DNA of 64,000 bases from Streptomyces sp. L-9-10 (GCF_004151105.1 NZ_PHRF01000048.1:124001-188000); one strand, 5' to 3'. Shown: positions 18,177 to 26,836, counted from the stretch's first letter. The notes: generated by a model not told the origin, from the letters alone. Numbers and translations are program-made.

Positions 18177-20612
18177 GTGTCCCCATCCATACCCCCGGCC
18201 CTGCGCGGCCGGCGTGCCAAGGCGATCGCCGTGGCACTCCCCGTCGGCCTGGCCGGATCGCTCATCGTGCTGCCGTTCACCGCTCAGGCGACGCCGTCCC
18301 CGGACGCCGTCATCTCCGAGGTCTACGGCGGCGGCGGGAACTCCGGTGCCACCCTGACCAACGACTTCATCGAGCTGGGCAACGCGGGCGACGGTCCCTT
18401 CGACCTCACCGGCTGGTCCGTCCAGTATCTGAGCGGCTCGCCCACCCCCAGCTCCAAGTGGCAGGTCACCGAGATCAAGGGCGCCATCCCCGCGGGTGGC
18501 AGCTACCTCGTCGAGGAGGCCAAGGGCTCCGGCGGCGACACCGCGCTGCCCGCCGCCGACGCGACCGGCACCATCGCCCTGTCGGCGAGCAGCGGTACTG
18601 TCGCGCTCGTCCGCTCCACCACCCCGCTGGCCTGCCTGACCGCCGCCGACTGCGCGGCCGACCCGAACGTCAAGGACCTGGTCGGCTTCGGCACCGCCAC
18701 CGTCCGGGAGGGCTCGCCCGCCACCGGCGCCGACAACACCCACTCGGTGGCCCGCAGCGCGACGCTCACCGACATGGACACCAACTCCGCCGACTTCAGC
18801 GGCGCGACGCCGGCCCCGCGCAACAGCGCGGGCGCGGGCGACGGCGGCGGCGAGCCGACTCCCACCCCCTCGCCCACCGACACCACCCCGGGCGAGCTGC
18901 GGATCCACGACATCCAGGGCACCACCCGGATCTCCCCGCAGGCGGGGAAGACCGTCACCAACGTGCCGGGCGTGGTCACCGCGATCCGCGCGACCGGCTC
19001 CTCGCGCGGCTTCTGGATCCAGGACAGCGCGCCGGACAAGGACCCGGCCACCAGCGAGGGCGTCTTCGTCTTCACCGGCTCGGCCACCCCGCAGGTCAAG
19101 GTGGGCGACTCGGTCCTGGTCACCGCCAAGGTCACCGAGTACTACCCGGGCGGCCAGAGCTCGGGCGCCCAGTCCCTCACCGAGCTGACCGGCGCGACGA
19201 CCGTCGTGCTCTCCTCCGGCGCCGCGCTGCCGGCGGCCGAGCTGATCGACGCCGGGACGCTGCCCGAGACGTACGCGCCGAAGGTGAAGGGGCTCAACAT
19301 CGAGCCGCTCGCGCTGAAGCCCGGCAGGTACGCGCTGGACTGGTTCGAGTCCCGTGAGGGCATGCTGATCCGGATCGGCGACAGCCGGGTGGTGGGCGCC
19401 TCCAACACGTACGGCGAGACGTGGGTCACCACCAAGCCCAAGCAGAACCCGACCCCGCGCGGCGGCACCGTCTACCCCTCGTACGACGAGGTGAACTCGG
19501 GCCGTCTGCTGGTCACTTCGCTGACCGGCGCCAAGCCCGGGGCCAATGTGGGCGACACCCTCGCCGGTACGACCACCGGTCCGCTGGACTACTCCGGCTA
19601 CGGCGGATACGGCCTCCAGGCGAGCACCCTGGGTACGGTCAAGTCCGGCGGTATCAAGCCGGAGGTGGCCAAGAAGGGCAGGGCCGACGAGCTGGCGGTC
19701 GCCACGTACAACGTCGAGAACCTCGACCCGACCGACCCGCAGGCCAAGTTCGACCGGCTGGCCGAGGGCATCGTCAAGAACCTCGCCACCCCGGACATCG
19801 TGAGCCTGGAGGAGATCCAGGACGACAACGGCGCCAAGGACGACGGCACGGTCGCCGCGGGCGAGACCCTCGCGCGGTTCGTCGCCGCGATCCAGGCGGC
19901 GGGCGGCCCGGCGTACGACTGGCGCTCCGTCGACCCGGCGGACAAGACCGACGGCGGTGAGCCGGGCGGCAACATCCGTAACGTCTTCCTCTTCAACCCG
20001 AAGCGGGTCGGCTTCGTGGACCGGCCCGGCGGCGACGCCACCACCGCCACCAAGGTCGTGACCACCGGCAAGCACGGCAAGGACATCACGCTGTCCGTGT
20101 CCCCGGGCCGGATCAACCCGACCTCGGACGCCTGGAAGAGCAGCCGCAAGCCGCTGGTGGGCGAGTTCACCTTCCGCGGCGAGCAGGTCTTCGTGATCGG
20201 CAACCACTTCAACTCCAAGGGCGGCGACCAGCCGACGCACGGCGCCTTCCAGCCGCCGACCCTCGGCTCCGAGACCCAGCGTCTGTCCCAGGCGAAGGAG
20301 GTCCACGACTTCGTCTCCGGCCTGCTCGCCAAGGACAGGAAGGCCAAGGTCGTCGTCCTCGGCGACCTGAACGACTACCAGTTCTCGAAGCCGCTCACCA
20401 CCCTCACCCGGGGCGGTGTCCTCATCGACCTGATGGACAAGCTGCCGAAGAACGAGCGCTACAGCTACGTCTACGACGGCAACTCGCAGACCCTGGACCA
20501 CATCCTGGTCAGCCCCGCCATCAAGAAGCCCGTGTACGACGTGGTGCACATCAACGCGGAGTTCGCCGACCAGGCGAGCGACCACGACCCGCAGGTCGTC
20601 CGCATCAAGTGA
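18177..20612 (+). CDS. Secreted ExeM/NucH-type nuclease with lamin-tail domain
   Basis: 811 residues; GTG at 18177 with AAGGAAGAG upstream. A signal peptide (1-~38, ending AQA) is followed by a lamin-tail domain (~40-165: VISEVYGGGGNSG, NDFIELGNAG, LTGWSVQYLS), a Pro/Thr linker, an OB-fold-like region (~220-330) and a C-terminal endonuclease/exonuclease/phosphatase domain. In that domain VATYNVENLD, VSLEEIQDD, NHFNSKGGD, LGDLNDYQFS and QASDHDPQV carry the metal-binding and catalytic residues. The fold and order match extracellular DNases that use external DNA as phosphate or nucleoside source. Downstream TCGTCGGGTGAGCC is repeated three times before the terminator. Confidence 0.92.
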   Translation: MSPSIPPALRGRRAKAIAVALPVGLAGSLIVLPFTAQATPSPDAVISEVYGGGGNSGATLTNDFIELGNAGDGPFDLTGWSVQYLSGSPTPSSKWQVTEIKGAIPAGGSYLVEEAKGSGGDTALPAADATGTIALSASSGTVALVRSTTPLACLTAADCAADPNVKDLVGFGTATVREGSPATGADNTHSVARSATLTDMDTNSADFSGATPAPRNSAGAGDGGGEPTPTPSPTDTTPGELRIHDIQGTTRISPQAGKTVTNVPGVVTAIRATGSSRGFWIQDSAPDKDPATSEGVFVFTGSATPQVKVGDSVLVTAKVTEYYPGGQSSGAQSLTELTGATTVVLSSGAALPAAELIDAGTLPETYAPKVKGLNIEPLALKPGRYALDWFESREGMLIRIGDSRVVGASNTYGETWVTTKPKQNPTPRGGTVYPSYDEVNSGRLLVTSLTGAKPGANVGDTLAGTTTGPLDYSGYGGYGLQASTLGTVKSGGIKPEVAKKGRADELAVATYNVENLDPTDPQAKFDRLAEGIVKNLATPDIVSLEEIQDDNGAKDDGTVAAGETLARFVAAIQAAGGPAYDWRSVDPADKTDGGEPGGNIRNVFLFNPKRVGFVDRPGGDATTATKVVTTGKHGKDITLSVSPGRINPTSDAWKSSRKPLVGEFTFRGEQVFVIGNHFNSKGGDQPTHGAFQPPTLGSETQRLSQAKEVHDFVSGLLAKDRKAKVVVLGDLNDYQFSKPLTTLTRGGVLIDLMDKLPKNERYSYVYDGNSQTLDHILVSPAIKKPVYDVVHINAEFADQASDHDPQVVRIK

Positions 20613-20627
20613 GCCGCGTGAAGTGAC

Positions 20628-20682
20628 CTTCGTCGGGTGAGCCTCGTCGGGTGAGCCTCGTCGGGTGAGCCCGGCCGAGTGA
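20628..20682 (+). repeat. Short direct repeats of GGGTGAGCCTCGTC
   Basis: Three near-identical 14-base units follow the nuclease stop codon. They are not coding. Confidence 0.7.
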
Positions 20683-20704
20683 CCCGGCTCCCCGTCCGGA
20701 CCGC

Positions 20705-20731
20705 GGCGTGTACGCGACCCGCGTACACGCC
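20705..20731. terminator. Perfect 12-bp hairpin between convergent genes
   Basis: GGCGTGTACGCG and CGCGTACACGCC pair fully with a three-base loop (ACC), midway between the ends of the nuclease and subtilase genes. It would serve both strands. Confidence 0.85.
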
Positions 20732-20751
20732 ACGGTCGCGTCATCTCCTCA

Positions 20752-21987
20752 TCAGAGACCGTCGGTGTAGAGGAGACGGTTGGGGGAGCCGGTGCTGATG
20801 GGGAACACGGTGTCCTTGTCGGCCCGCTCGGTGAGCCAGTCGGCCACATCCTCCGGGGCGGCCGACGGGTTGCTCTCCTTGTAGAGGGCCGCGACCCCGG
20901 CGACATGGGGGCTGGCCATGGAGGTGCCGTTCAGCGCGACGGAGCCGCCGCCGAGCCTGGCGGAGACGATGGCGACGCCGGGGGCGTAGGTCTCCAGACA
21001 CGTGCCGCGGTTGCTGAACCGGGCCTCCTGGTCCTCACTGTCGGACGCGCCGACGGTGTAGACGTCCGAGGCGCGGGCGGGCGAGACGCCGCAGGCGTCC
21101 ACCGCGTCGTTGCCGGCCGCGACGACGGGCAGCACGCCGTGCGCCGCGACGGCGTTGACCGCCGTGTCGACCGCGCTGGACGCGGGGCCGCCGAGAGAGG
21201 CGTTGAGGACCGCGGGCTGCCTGGCGTTCTTGGCCACCCAGTCGAGGCCCGCGATGACCCCGGCCCAGGTGCCGTTGCCCTTGCAGCCGAGCGTACGGAC
21301 GCTGACGAGGGAGGCGGCACGGGCCACGCCATAGGTGGCGCCGCCGGTGGTGCCCGCCACATGGGTGCCATGACCGTTGCAGTCCTGGCCCATACGCCCG
21401 TCGCCGACGGCGTCGAAGCCGACGGTGGCACGCCCGCCGAACTCGCTGTGGGCGGTCTCGATCCCGGTGTCGACGATGTACGCCGTGACGCCCTTGCCGG
21501 TGCCGTTGACCGTGAACTCTCCGTCGAGCGGGAGTCTCCGCTGGTCGATCCGGTCCAGCCCCCAGCTCAGCGCGGGTACCCGGTCCCGCGTGGCCCCTGT
21601 CTGTTCCGCCCCCGCCTGCTCGGCCCGCCACTGCCCCGGCCGGGTCGACGTCGGGCTGACGGTGACCCGGCTGTTCTCCTCGATGGCCCGGACGGCCGGG
21701 AGCGCGCGCACCTGGGACAGCTGGGCCGCGGAGAAGGCGGCGGTGAATCCGTGCAGGACCTTGTCGTAGGTGAACAGGGGGGAGAGGCCGAACTGCCGCA
21801 GGACGGTGGCCGGCGAGAACCCGGGCTTGAGGGTGACGATGTACTGACCGGGGACCGCGTTGGAGGAACGCTCGACCGGGACGAGGCTCTCCCGGGGGAC
21901 GGCCGTGGCGTCACCGCCGCTGGTGCCGCTGATCAGGGGGGCGAGCAGCAGAACGGCGGCGGATGCCCAGCGCGCGCTGAGACGCAT
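20752..21987 (-). CDS. Secreted subtilisin-like (S8) serine peptidase
   Basis: 411 residues; ATG at 21987, with AAGGAGC upstream. It has a signal peptide (1-~24), an inhibitor-I9 propeptide (GQYIVTLKPGFSPATVLRQF ... ALPAVRAIEENSRVTV, ~47-110), then the S8 catalytic domain with Asp in AYIVDTGIE, His in NGHGTHVAG, Asn in VVAAGNDA and Ser in NGTSMASPHVAG. Proteinase-K-like cysteines are present (MGQDCNGHG, TLGCKGNGT, DACGVSP). It is a typical self-processing exoenzyme of Streptomyces. Convergent with the secreted nuclease, so both are presumably expressed during extracellular digestion. Confidence 0.94.
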   Translation of the reverse strand: MRLSARWASAAVLLLAPLISGTSGGDATAVPRESLVPVERSSNAVPGQYIVTLKPGFSPATVLRQFGLSPLFTYDKVLHGFTAAFSAAQLSQVRALPAVRAIEENSRVTVSPTSTRPGQWRAEQAGAEQTGATRDRVPALSWGLDRIDQRRLPLDGEFTVNGTGKGVTAYIVDTGIETAHSEFGGRATVGFDAVGDGRMGQDCNGHGTHVAGTTGGATYGVARAASLVSVRTLGCKGNGTWAGVIAGLDWVAKNARQPAVLNASLGGPASSAVDTAVNAVAAHGVLPVVAAGNDAVDACGVSPARASDVYTVGASDSEDQEARFSNRGTCLETYAPGVAIVSARLGGGSVALNGTSMASPHVAGVAALYKESNPSAAPEDVADWLTERADKDTVFPISTGSPNRLLYTDGL

Positions 21988-22116
21988 AGATGCTCCTTGG
22001 ATGGCGGGAACCGCTCGCGGCCGGAGGGGACCCGCGAGGTGTGAACACCCGTCCTTCGTCCACAACACACGGGCCGCTTGAGCGATGACCACCGGATGGA
22101 GCAAGAACACCTGCCC

Positions 22117-22182
22117 GGTGCCGCCGGGTGCCGTGCGGTGCCGCCGGGTGCCGGCCGGTGTCGCCCGGTGCCGTGCGGTGCC
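22117..22182 (+). repeat. Seven GGTG(C/T)C hexamers at exact 10-bp spacing
   Basis: GGTG starts at 22117, 22127, 22137, 22147, 22157, 22167 and 22177, each followed by CC or TC and a four-base spacer. The array lies between the TetR stop and the subtilase start, all on one helical face. Confidence 0.85.
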
Positions 22183-22199
22183 GCCCGGCCGGCGGTCCG

Positions 22200-22832
22200 T
22201 CAGACGGCAGGCCCGCCGGGTCCCGCGGCCGTCAGGTCGATCAGCCGGCAGACCGTCTCGATGTCCGACTTCACCTGTGCGATCGTGGCCCGGCCCGAGA
22301 GCCAGGTGATCAGGGCCGCGTGCCAGGTGTGCTCGACGACGCGTACGGCGGAGAGCTGCTCGGGCGTCGGGCCCTGCGGACCGATGGACGGGCCGATCGC
22401 GTCGAGGATGATCGCCGTCGTCCGTCCGATGACCCGGTCCACCTCGTCGCGCACCCCACGGTCCGCGAACGTCAGCGCCCGTACCATCGCGTCGGCGAGA
22501 TACGGATCCCGCTGGAGCGCGCGGAAGGCCCGCAGCAGCGTCTCGGCCACCCGCTCCGCCGGGCTGTCGCTCGCGGGCGGCCTCTTGCGCAGGGTGGTGT
22601 GCAGATGTTCCAGCTGATCCTGCATCGTCGCGACCAGCAGATGGACCTTCGAGGGGAAGTACCGGTAGAGCGTCCCGAGCGCGACCCCGGCCTCCTCGGC
22701 GACCTCGCGCATCTGCACGGCGTCGAAACCTCCCCGGCAGGCCAGCAGGGTGGTGGCGTCCAGGATCCTGCGGCGCCGGGCTTCCTGGCGGCGCGTCAGC
22801 GGGGGTGACGCCGGTCTGATTTCCGCAGCCAT
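22200..22832 (-). CDS. KstR-like TetR-family transcriptional regulator
   Basis: 210 residues; ATG at 22832 with GGAG upstream. The N-terminal DNA-binding domain reads RRRRILDATTLLACRGGFDAVQMREVAEEAGVALGTLYRYFPSKVHLL. Its block QMREVAEEAGVALGTLYRYFPSKVHLLV is very close to what I recall of mycobacterial KstR, the cholesterol-catabolism repressor that responds to CoA thioesters. The C-terminal ligand domain is more divergent. It is divergent from the glycosyltransferase operon, and the intergenic region contains a sequence fitting the KstR operator, so repression of that operon and of itself is inferred. The ligand is unknown. Confidence 0.88.
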   Translation of the reverse strand: MAAEIRPASPPLTRRQEARRRRILDATTLLACRGGFDAVQMREVAEEAGVALGTLYRYFPSKVHLLVATMQDQLEHLHTTLRKRPPASDSPAERVAETLLRAFRALQRDPYLADAMVRALTFADRGVRDEVDRVIGRTTAIILDAIGPSIGPQGPTPEQLSAVRVVEHTWHAALITWLSGRATIAQVKSDIETVCRLIDLTAAGPGGPAV

Positions 22833-22992
22833 CTGTCCCACTCCATTGAACGCGTCCGCTGAACGCGTCCGCATGCTTCGCCGCCTCCGGACCGCACAGC
22901 ATGGCAGACACCCGCCGTGGCACGAATCACCTGCTCCGGCGGGTGCCGCGACGCTACTTGCCGGTAGATTCGAAGCCGTGGACGAACAACTC

Positions 22993-23006
22993 TGAAACTT
23001 GTTCTA
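22993..23006. promoter_or_regulatory. KstR-type operator candidate
   Basis: TGAAACTTGTTCTA fits the KstR consensus TNNAACNNGTTNNA exactly. It also overlaps a wider inverted repeat GAACAA (22984-22989) / TTGTTC (22999-23004). It lies between the divergent TetR gene and the operon starting at 23071. Confidence 0.7.
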
Positions 23007-23070
23007 GATTGTGGACAGCGGTTACGCTCCGGCGAAAACGCGGAGAGCGCAGTGAGACAGGGGGCCGAGA

Positions 23071-24477
23071 GTGACCGCTGAGGCCATAGAGGCGGGCACA
23101 GGACCGGGGCCCCGGGGCGGAAGTGACCGTCCGTCGGAGAGCGGCGGCGACCGGCCCCTGCGTATCGCCCTTCTCAGCTACAAGGGAAACCCGTTCTGCG
23201 GCGGCCAGGGCGTCTACGTCCGGCACCTGTCCCGTGAACTCGCCCGCCTCGGACACAGCGTCGAGGTCATCGGCGCCCAGCCGTACCCCGTACTCGACGA
23301 GGGCATACCGCTCACGGAACTGCCCAGTCTCGATCTCTACCGGCAGCCCGATCCGTTCCGCACCCCGAGGCGCGACGAGTTCCGCGACTGGATCGACGGC
23401 CTTGAGGTCGCCACGATGTGGACCGGCGGCTTCCCGGAGCCGCTGACGTTCTCGCTGCGGGCCAGGCGCCATCTGGCCGCCCGCGCGGGGCAGTTCGATG
23501 TCGTCCATGACAACCAGACGCTCGGATACGGCCTCCTCGGAAACCTCGGCGCCCCTCTCGTCACCACCATCCACCACCCCATCACCGTGGACCGGCGGCT
23601 GGATCTGGAGGCGGCGGAGAACTGGCGGCGCCGGGCCTCCGTACGCCGCTGGTACGGCTTCACCCGTATGCAGAAGCGCGTCGCGCGGCGGCTGCCCTCG
23701 GTGCTCACCGTCTCCGGCTCCTCCAAGCAGGAGATCACCGACCATCTCGGAGTACGGGCCGACCGTATCGAGGTCGTGCACATCGGTGCGGACACGGAGC
23801 TGTTCTCGCCGGACCCGGCCGTGCCCGAGATCCCGGGCCGTATCGTCACCACCTCCAGCGCGGACGTCCCCCTCAAGGGACTCGTCCATCTCGTCGAGGC
23901 CCTCGCCAAGCTCCGCACCGAACACCCCGGCGCCCATCTGGTCGTGGTCGGCAGACGGGCCGAGGACGGCCCGGTCGCGCAGGCCATCGAACGGTACGGA
24001 CTCGAAGACGCCGTCGAGTTCGTCAAGGGCGTCTCCGACGCCGAGCTGGTCGATCTGGTCCGCGGCGCGCGGATCGCGTGCGTACCGTCCCTGTACGAGG
24101 GGTTCTCGCTGCCCGCCGCCGAGGCGATGGCCACCGGCACCCCGCTCGTCGCCACCACAGGCGGCGCGATCCCCGAGGTCGCGGGCGTGGACGGGGAGAC
24201 CTGCCTGGCCGTACCCCCGGGCGACGCGGGCGCGCTGGCCCACGCCCTCGGCCGGCTGCTCGACGACCCGGAACTGCGCGCCAGGCTGGGCGCGGCCGGC
24301 CGCGAGCGGGTGCTGCGGCGCTTCACGTGGGCGCGGGCCGCACAGGGCACGGCCGAGCTGTACCGCGCGGCGATCGCGCACTCCCCGAAAGCCGGCTCCC
24401 CGAACGCCCGCTCCTCGGCAGCCGGCCCCTCGGCCGCCCGCCCCTCCGACCGCGAAAGCAGGACGACCCAGTGCTGA
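23071..24477 (+). CDS. GT4-family glycosyltransferase
   Basis: 468 residues; GTG at 23071 with a G-rich Shine-Dalgarno. After a ~28-residue variable N-terminus comes a GT-B fold: LRIALLSYKGNPFCGGQGVYVRHLSREL (acceptor-side Gly-rich loop), FDVVHDNQTLGYG and TTIHHPITVDRR, then the nucleotide-sugar half with TTSSADVPLKGLVHLVEAL, PSLYEGFSLPAAEAMATGTPLVAT and GAIPEVAG (EX7E motif). It is related to the PimB/MshA-like retaining glycosyltransferases. The 3' end carries a Ser/Ala/Pro-rich tail encoded by repeats. It overlaps the methyltransferase gene by seven bases and is first in a KstR-controlled three-gene unit. Confidence 0.9.
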   Translation: MTAEAIEAGTGPGPRGGSDRPSESGGDRPLRIALLSYKGNPFCGGQGVYVRHLSRELARLGHSVEVIGAQPYPVLDEGIPLTELPSLDLYRQPDPFRTPRRDEFRDWIDGLEVATMWTGGFPEPLTFSLRARRHLAARAGQFDVVHDNQTLGYGLLGNLGAPLVTTIHHPITVDRRLDLEAAENWRRRASVRRWYGFTRMQKRVARRLPSVLTVSGSSKQEITDHLGVRADRIEVVHIGADTELFSPDPAVPEIPGRIVTTSSADVPLKGLVHLVEALAKLRTEHPGAHLVVVGRRAEDGPVAQAIERYGLEDAVEFVKGVSDAELVDLVRGARIACVPSLYEGFSLPAAEAMATGTPLVATTGGAIPEVAGVDGETCLAVPPGDAGALAHALGRLLDDPELRARLGAAGRERVLRRFTWARAAQGTAELYRAAIAHSPKAGSPNARSSAAGPSAARPSDRESRTTQC

Positions 24478-25214
24478 CCGTGGACTTCACCCGCTTCCCG
24501 CTCGCCGCGGGTGACCGTGTGCTCGACCTGGGGTGCGGCGCGGGTCGGCACGCCTTCGAGTGCTACCGGCGCGGCGCCCAGGTCGTGGCCCTCGACCGGA
24601 ACGGCGAGGAGATCCGCGAGGTCGCCAAGTGGTTCGCCGCGATGAGGGAGGCGGGGGAGGCCCCCGAGGGCGCCACCGCCACGGCGATGGAGGGCGACGC
24701 GCTCAACCTGCCGTTCCCCGACGCCTCCTTCGACGTGGTCATCATCTCCGAGGTCATGGAGCACATCCCGGACGACAAGGGCGTCCTGGCGGAGATGGTG
24801 CGCGTACTGCGTCCCGGCGGACGGATCGCGGTGACCGTGCCCCGGTACGGCCCGGAGAAGGTGTGCTGGGCGCTCTCGGACGCGTACCACGAGGTCGAGG
24901 GCGGCCATATCCGTATCTACAAGGCCGATGAACTGCTCGGCAGGATGCGGGAGGCCGGACTCAAGCCGTACGGCACCCACCACGCGCACGCGCTGCACGC
25001 GCCGTACTGGTGGCTCAAGTGCGCGTTCGGGGTCGACAACGACACGGCGCTGCCCGTCCGCGCGTACCACAAGCTGCTGGTCTGGGACATCATGAAGAAG
25101 CCCCTCGCGACCCGGCTCACCGAACAACTGCTCAACCCCGTCGTGGGCAAGAGCTTCGTGGCCTACGCGACCAAGCCGCACCTGCCGGCCGCGTCCGCGG
25201 TGGCCGCCAAGTGA
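24471..25214 (+). CDS. SAM-dependent class I methyltransferase
   Basis: 247 residues. GTG at 24471 lies inside the preceding gene, seven bases overlapping, with AGGA upstream. Motif I is VLDLGCGAGRHAFECYRRG (~17-35), then VVALDRNGEE (acidic ribose ligand), ALNLPFPDASFDVVIISEVMEHIPD (motif II) and MVRVLRPGGRIAVTVP (motif III): the UbiE/Methyltransf_11 pattern. The C-terminal half has HHAHALHAPYWWLKCAFG, possibly substrate contact. Its place between a glycosyltransferase and a toroid protein suggests methylation of a glycosylated lipid or small molecule. The GTGA stop overlap couples it to the next gene. Confidence 0.9.
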   Translation: MLTVDFTRFPLAAGDRVLDLGCGAGRHAFECYRRGAQVVALDRNGEEIREVAKWFAAMREAGEAPEGATATAMEGDALNLPFPDASFDVVIISEVMEHIPDDKGVLAEMVRVLRPGGRIAVTVPRYGPEKVCWALSDAYHEVEGGHIRIYKADELLGRMREAGLKPYGTHHAHALHAPYWWLKCAFGVDNDTALPVRAYHKLLVWDIMKKPLATRLTEQLLNPVVGKSFVAYATKPHLPAASAVAAK

Positions 25215-26350
25215 CCTTGGCCGGCCGTGGCCCCCGTGCTACGGAACACCTCGTCCTGCCCGGAGTCCTCACCGCCGAGCAGGCCACCGAGACGGTCGCG
25301 GGCATCCTGGCGGCGCAGCGTCCGGACGGGGCGATCCCGTGGTTCCGCGGACACCATCTCGATCCCTGGGACCACACCGAGGCGGCCATGGCGCTGGACG
25401 CCGCGGACGAACCCGAGGCGGCGGCGCGGGCGTACGAGTGGCTGGCCAGGAACCAGAACGAGGACGGCTCCTGGTACGCGGCGTACGCCGACAGCACGCC
25501 GTACGCCGACGGAACTCCGTACGCCGACGGCTCGCCGTACACCGGCACCGCGGCCATGCCGCCCGGCGACCGGGGCCGCGAGACCAACTTCTGCGCCTAC
25601 GTGGCCGTCGGCATCTGGCACCACTATCTGGCCACCGGCGACGACGCGTTCCTCGACCGGATGTGGCCCGTCGTCCACGCCGCGATCGAGTTCGTCCTCG
25701 CACTCCAGCAGCCCGGCGGCCAGATCGGCTGGAAGCGCGAGGCGGACGGCACGGCCGTCGGCGACGCGCTGCTGACCGGGTGTTCCTCCGTGCACCAGGC
25801 GCTGCGCTGCGCGCTCGCGATCGCCGAGGAACGCGAGGAGCCGCAGCCGGACTGGGAGTTGGCGACGGGGGCGCTGCGGCACGCGATACGCGACCACCCC
25901 GAGCGGTTCCTCGACAAGAGTGCCTACTCGATGGACTGGTACTACCCCGTGCTCGGCGGCGCGGTGACGGGAGCGCGGGCCACCGCTCGGATAGCGGCGG
26001 ACTGGGACCGCTTCGTCGTACCGGGCCTGGGGGTGCGCTGTGTCCTGCCCAACGCCTGGGTGACCGGCGGCGAGAGCTGTGAACTCGCCCTGGCGCTCTG
26101 GGTGATGGGGGAGTCCGACCGGGCGCTGGAGGTCCTCCAGTCCATCCAGCACCTGCGCGCCGACGGCGGCATGTACTGGACGGGGTACGTGTTCGAGGGC
26201 CATCGGGCCTTCTGGCCCGAGGAACTCACCACCTGGACGGCGGGGTCGCTGCTGCTCGCGGTGGCCGCCCTGGGAGGAGACGAGGCGACCACCGCGGTGT
26301 TCGGTGGCGAACGGCTGCCGCTCGGCCTGGAGCCGGACTGCTGCCGCTGA
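25211..26350 (+). CDS. Cytoplasmic alpha/alpha-toroid (prenyltransferase/cyclase-like) protein
   Basis: 379 residues; GTG at 25211 overlaps the methyltransferase stop (GTGA). There is no signal peptide. Repeated helical pairs with ILAAQRPDGAIPWF, EWLARNQNEDGSWYAAY and ALQQPGGQIGWKRE resemble QW-type repeats of the squalene-cyclase/prenyltransferase superfamily or alpha6-barrel glycoside hydrolases. The DxDD cyclase signature is missing. An insertion of three to four PYADG repeats breaks the loop after the second repeat. Aromatic-acidic patches (YSMDWYYPVLGGAVTG, FWPEELTTWTAGS) could be an active site. As third gene of the KstR-like-regulated unit it is probably a biosynthetic partner of the two upstream enzymes. 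Reaction unknown. Confidence 0.8.
   Translation: MTLAGRGPRATEHLVLPGVLTAEQATETVAGILAAQRPDGAIPWFRGHHLDPWDHTEAAMALDAADEPEAAARAYEWLARNQNEDGSWYAAYADSTPYADGTPYADGSPYTGTAAMPPGDRGRETNFCAYVAVGIWHHYLATGDDAFLDRMWPVVHAAIEFVLALQQPGGQIGWKREADGTAVGDALLTGCSSVHQALRCALAIAEEREEPQPDWELATGALRHAIRDHPERFLDKSAYSMDWYYPVLGGAVTGARATARIAADWDRFVVPGLGVRCVLPNAWVTGGESCELALALWVMGESDRALEVLQSIQHLRADGGMYWTGYVFEGHRAFWPEELTTWTAGSLLLAVAALGGDEATTAVFGGERLPLGLEPDCCR
25482..25546 (+). repeat. 18-bp coding tandem repeat
   Basis: Three and a half copies of CGTACGCCGACRGMWCBC-like 18-base units at 25482, 25500 and 25518 encode the PYADGT repeats of the toroid protein. Confidence 0.85.
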
Positions 26351-26375
26351 TCGGCTGTCGCCGACCGGTGACTGA

Positions 26376-26669
26376 TCAGAGCCGGCGCAGCCGGCCCGCG
26401 ATGCCGTGGCCGACCAGCAGATAGACGACCGCGGCGAGACCGTAGCCGCAGACGACGCGCGCCCAGGCCTCGTTGAAGGTGAACAGATCGTAGGACCAAC
26501 TGGCGAGCCAGCGGGCCGCGCCCTGGATGAAGTCCACCAGGTCGTTGGCGCGGTTGGCGTCCAGCAGGAACATCAGGATCCAGAGGCCCAGAATGAAGGC
26601 CATGATGTCCGCGACGACGATGATGATCGTCGCCACGGAGCCGCTTCCACTGCGATGTCGTGTGGCCAT
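26376..26669 (-). CDS. Small two-TM membrane protein
   Basis: 97 residues; ATG at 26669. After a basic start (ATRHRSGSG) residues ~10-35 form one membrane helix (VATIIIVVADIMAFILGLWILMF), followed by DANRANDLVDFIQGAARWLASWSYDLF and a second helix (VVCGYGLAAVVYLLVGHGIA) ending in RLRRL. This is a common actinobacterial type of unknown role. It follows a strong terminator and faces the toroid gene convergently. The Shine-Dalgarno sequence is weak. Confidence 0.75.
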   Translation of the reverse strand: MATRHRSGSGSVATIIIVVADIMAFILGLWILMFLLDANRANDLVDFIQGAARWLASWSYDLFTFNEAWARVVCGYGLAAVVYLLVGHGIAGRLRRL

Positions 26670-26768
26670 GTCAACCGTGTTACCGGTCGCGCCCGGCGGA
26701 AACCCATGGGTTATCGGTGATCCGTTCGAATCGCCCCGGACGTCGCGGCGGCGCACGTCACACGGCAC

Positions 26769-26811
26769 ACGACGACGGCCCCCCCACCGGAAGGCGGGGG
26801 GCCGTCGTCGT
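26769..26811 (-). terminator. 16-bp perfect-stem terminator
   Basis: ACGACGACGGCCCCCC (26769-26784) and its exact complement (26796-26811) form a 16-bp stem with an eleven-base loop, just beyond the stop of the gene ending at 26837. Confidence 0.88.
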
Positions 26812-26836
26812 ACCGCTGGGATACCGCGGCGCGTGA

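Noticed and set aside
22840..22874. Alternative upstream start for the TetR regulator
   Set aside because: The extra residues are not typical of the family and lack a Shine-Dalgarno; the ATG at 22832 has GGAG at normal spacing.
26700..26750. GTTCGAATC, reminiscent of a tRNA T-loop
   Set aside because: No acceptor stem, D-arm or anticodon arm can be drawn around it; the sequence lies upstream of a membrane-protein gene.
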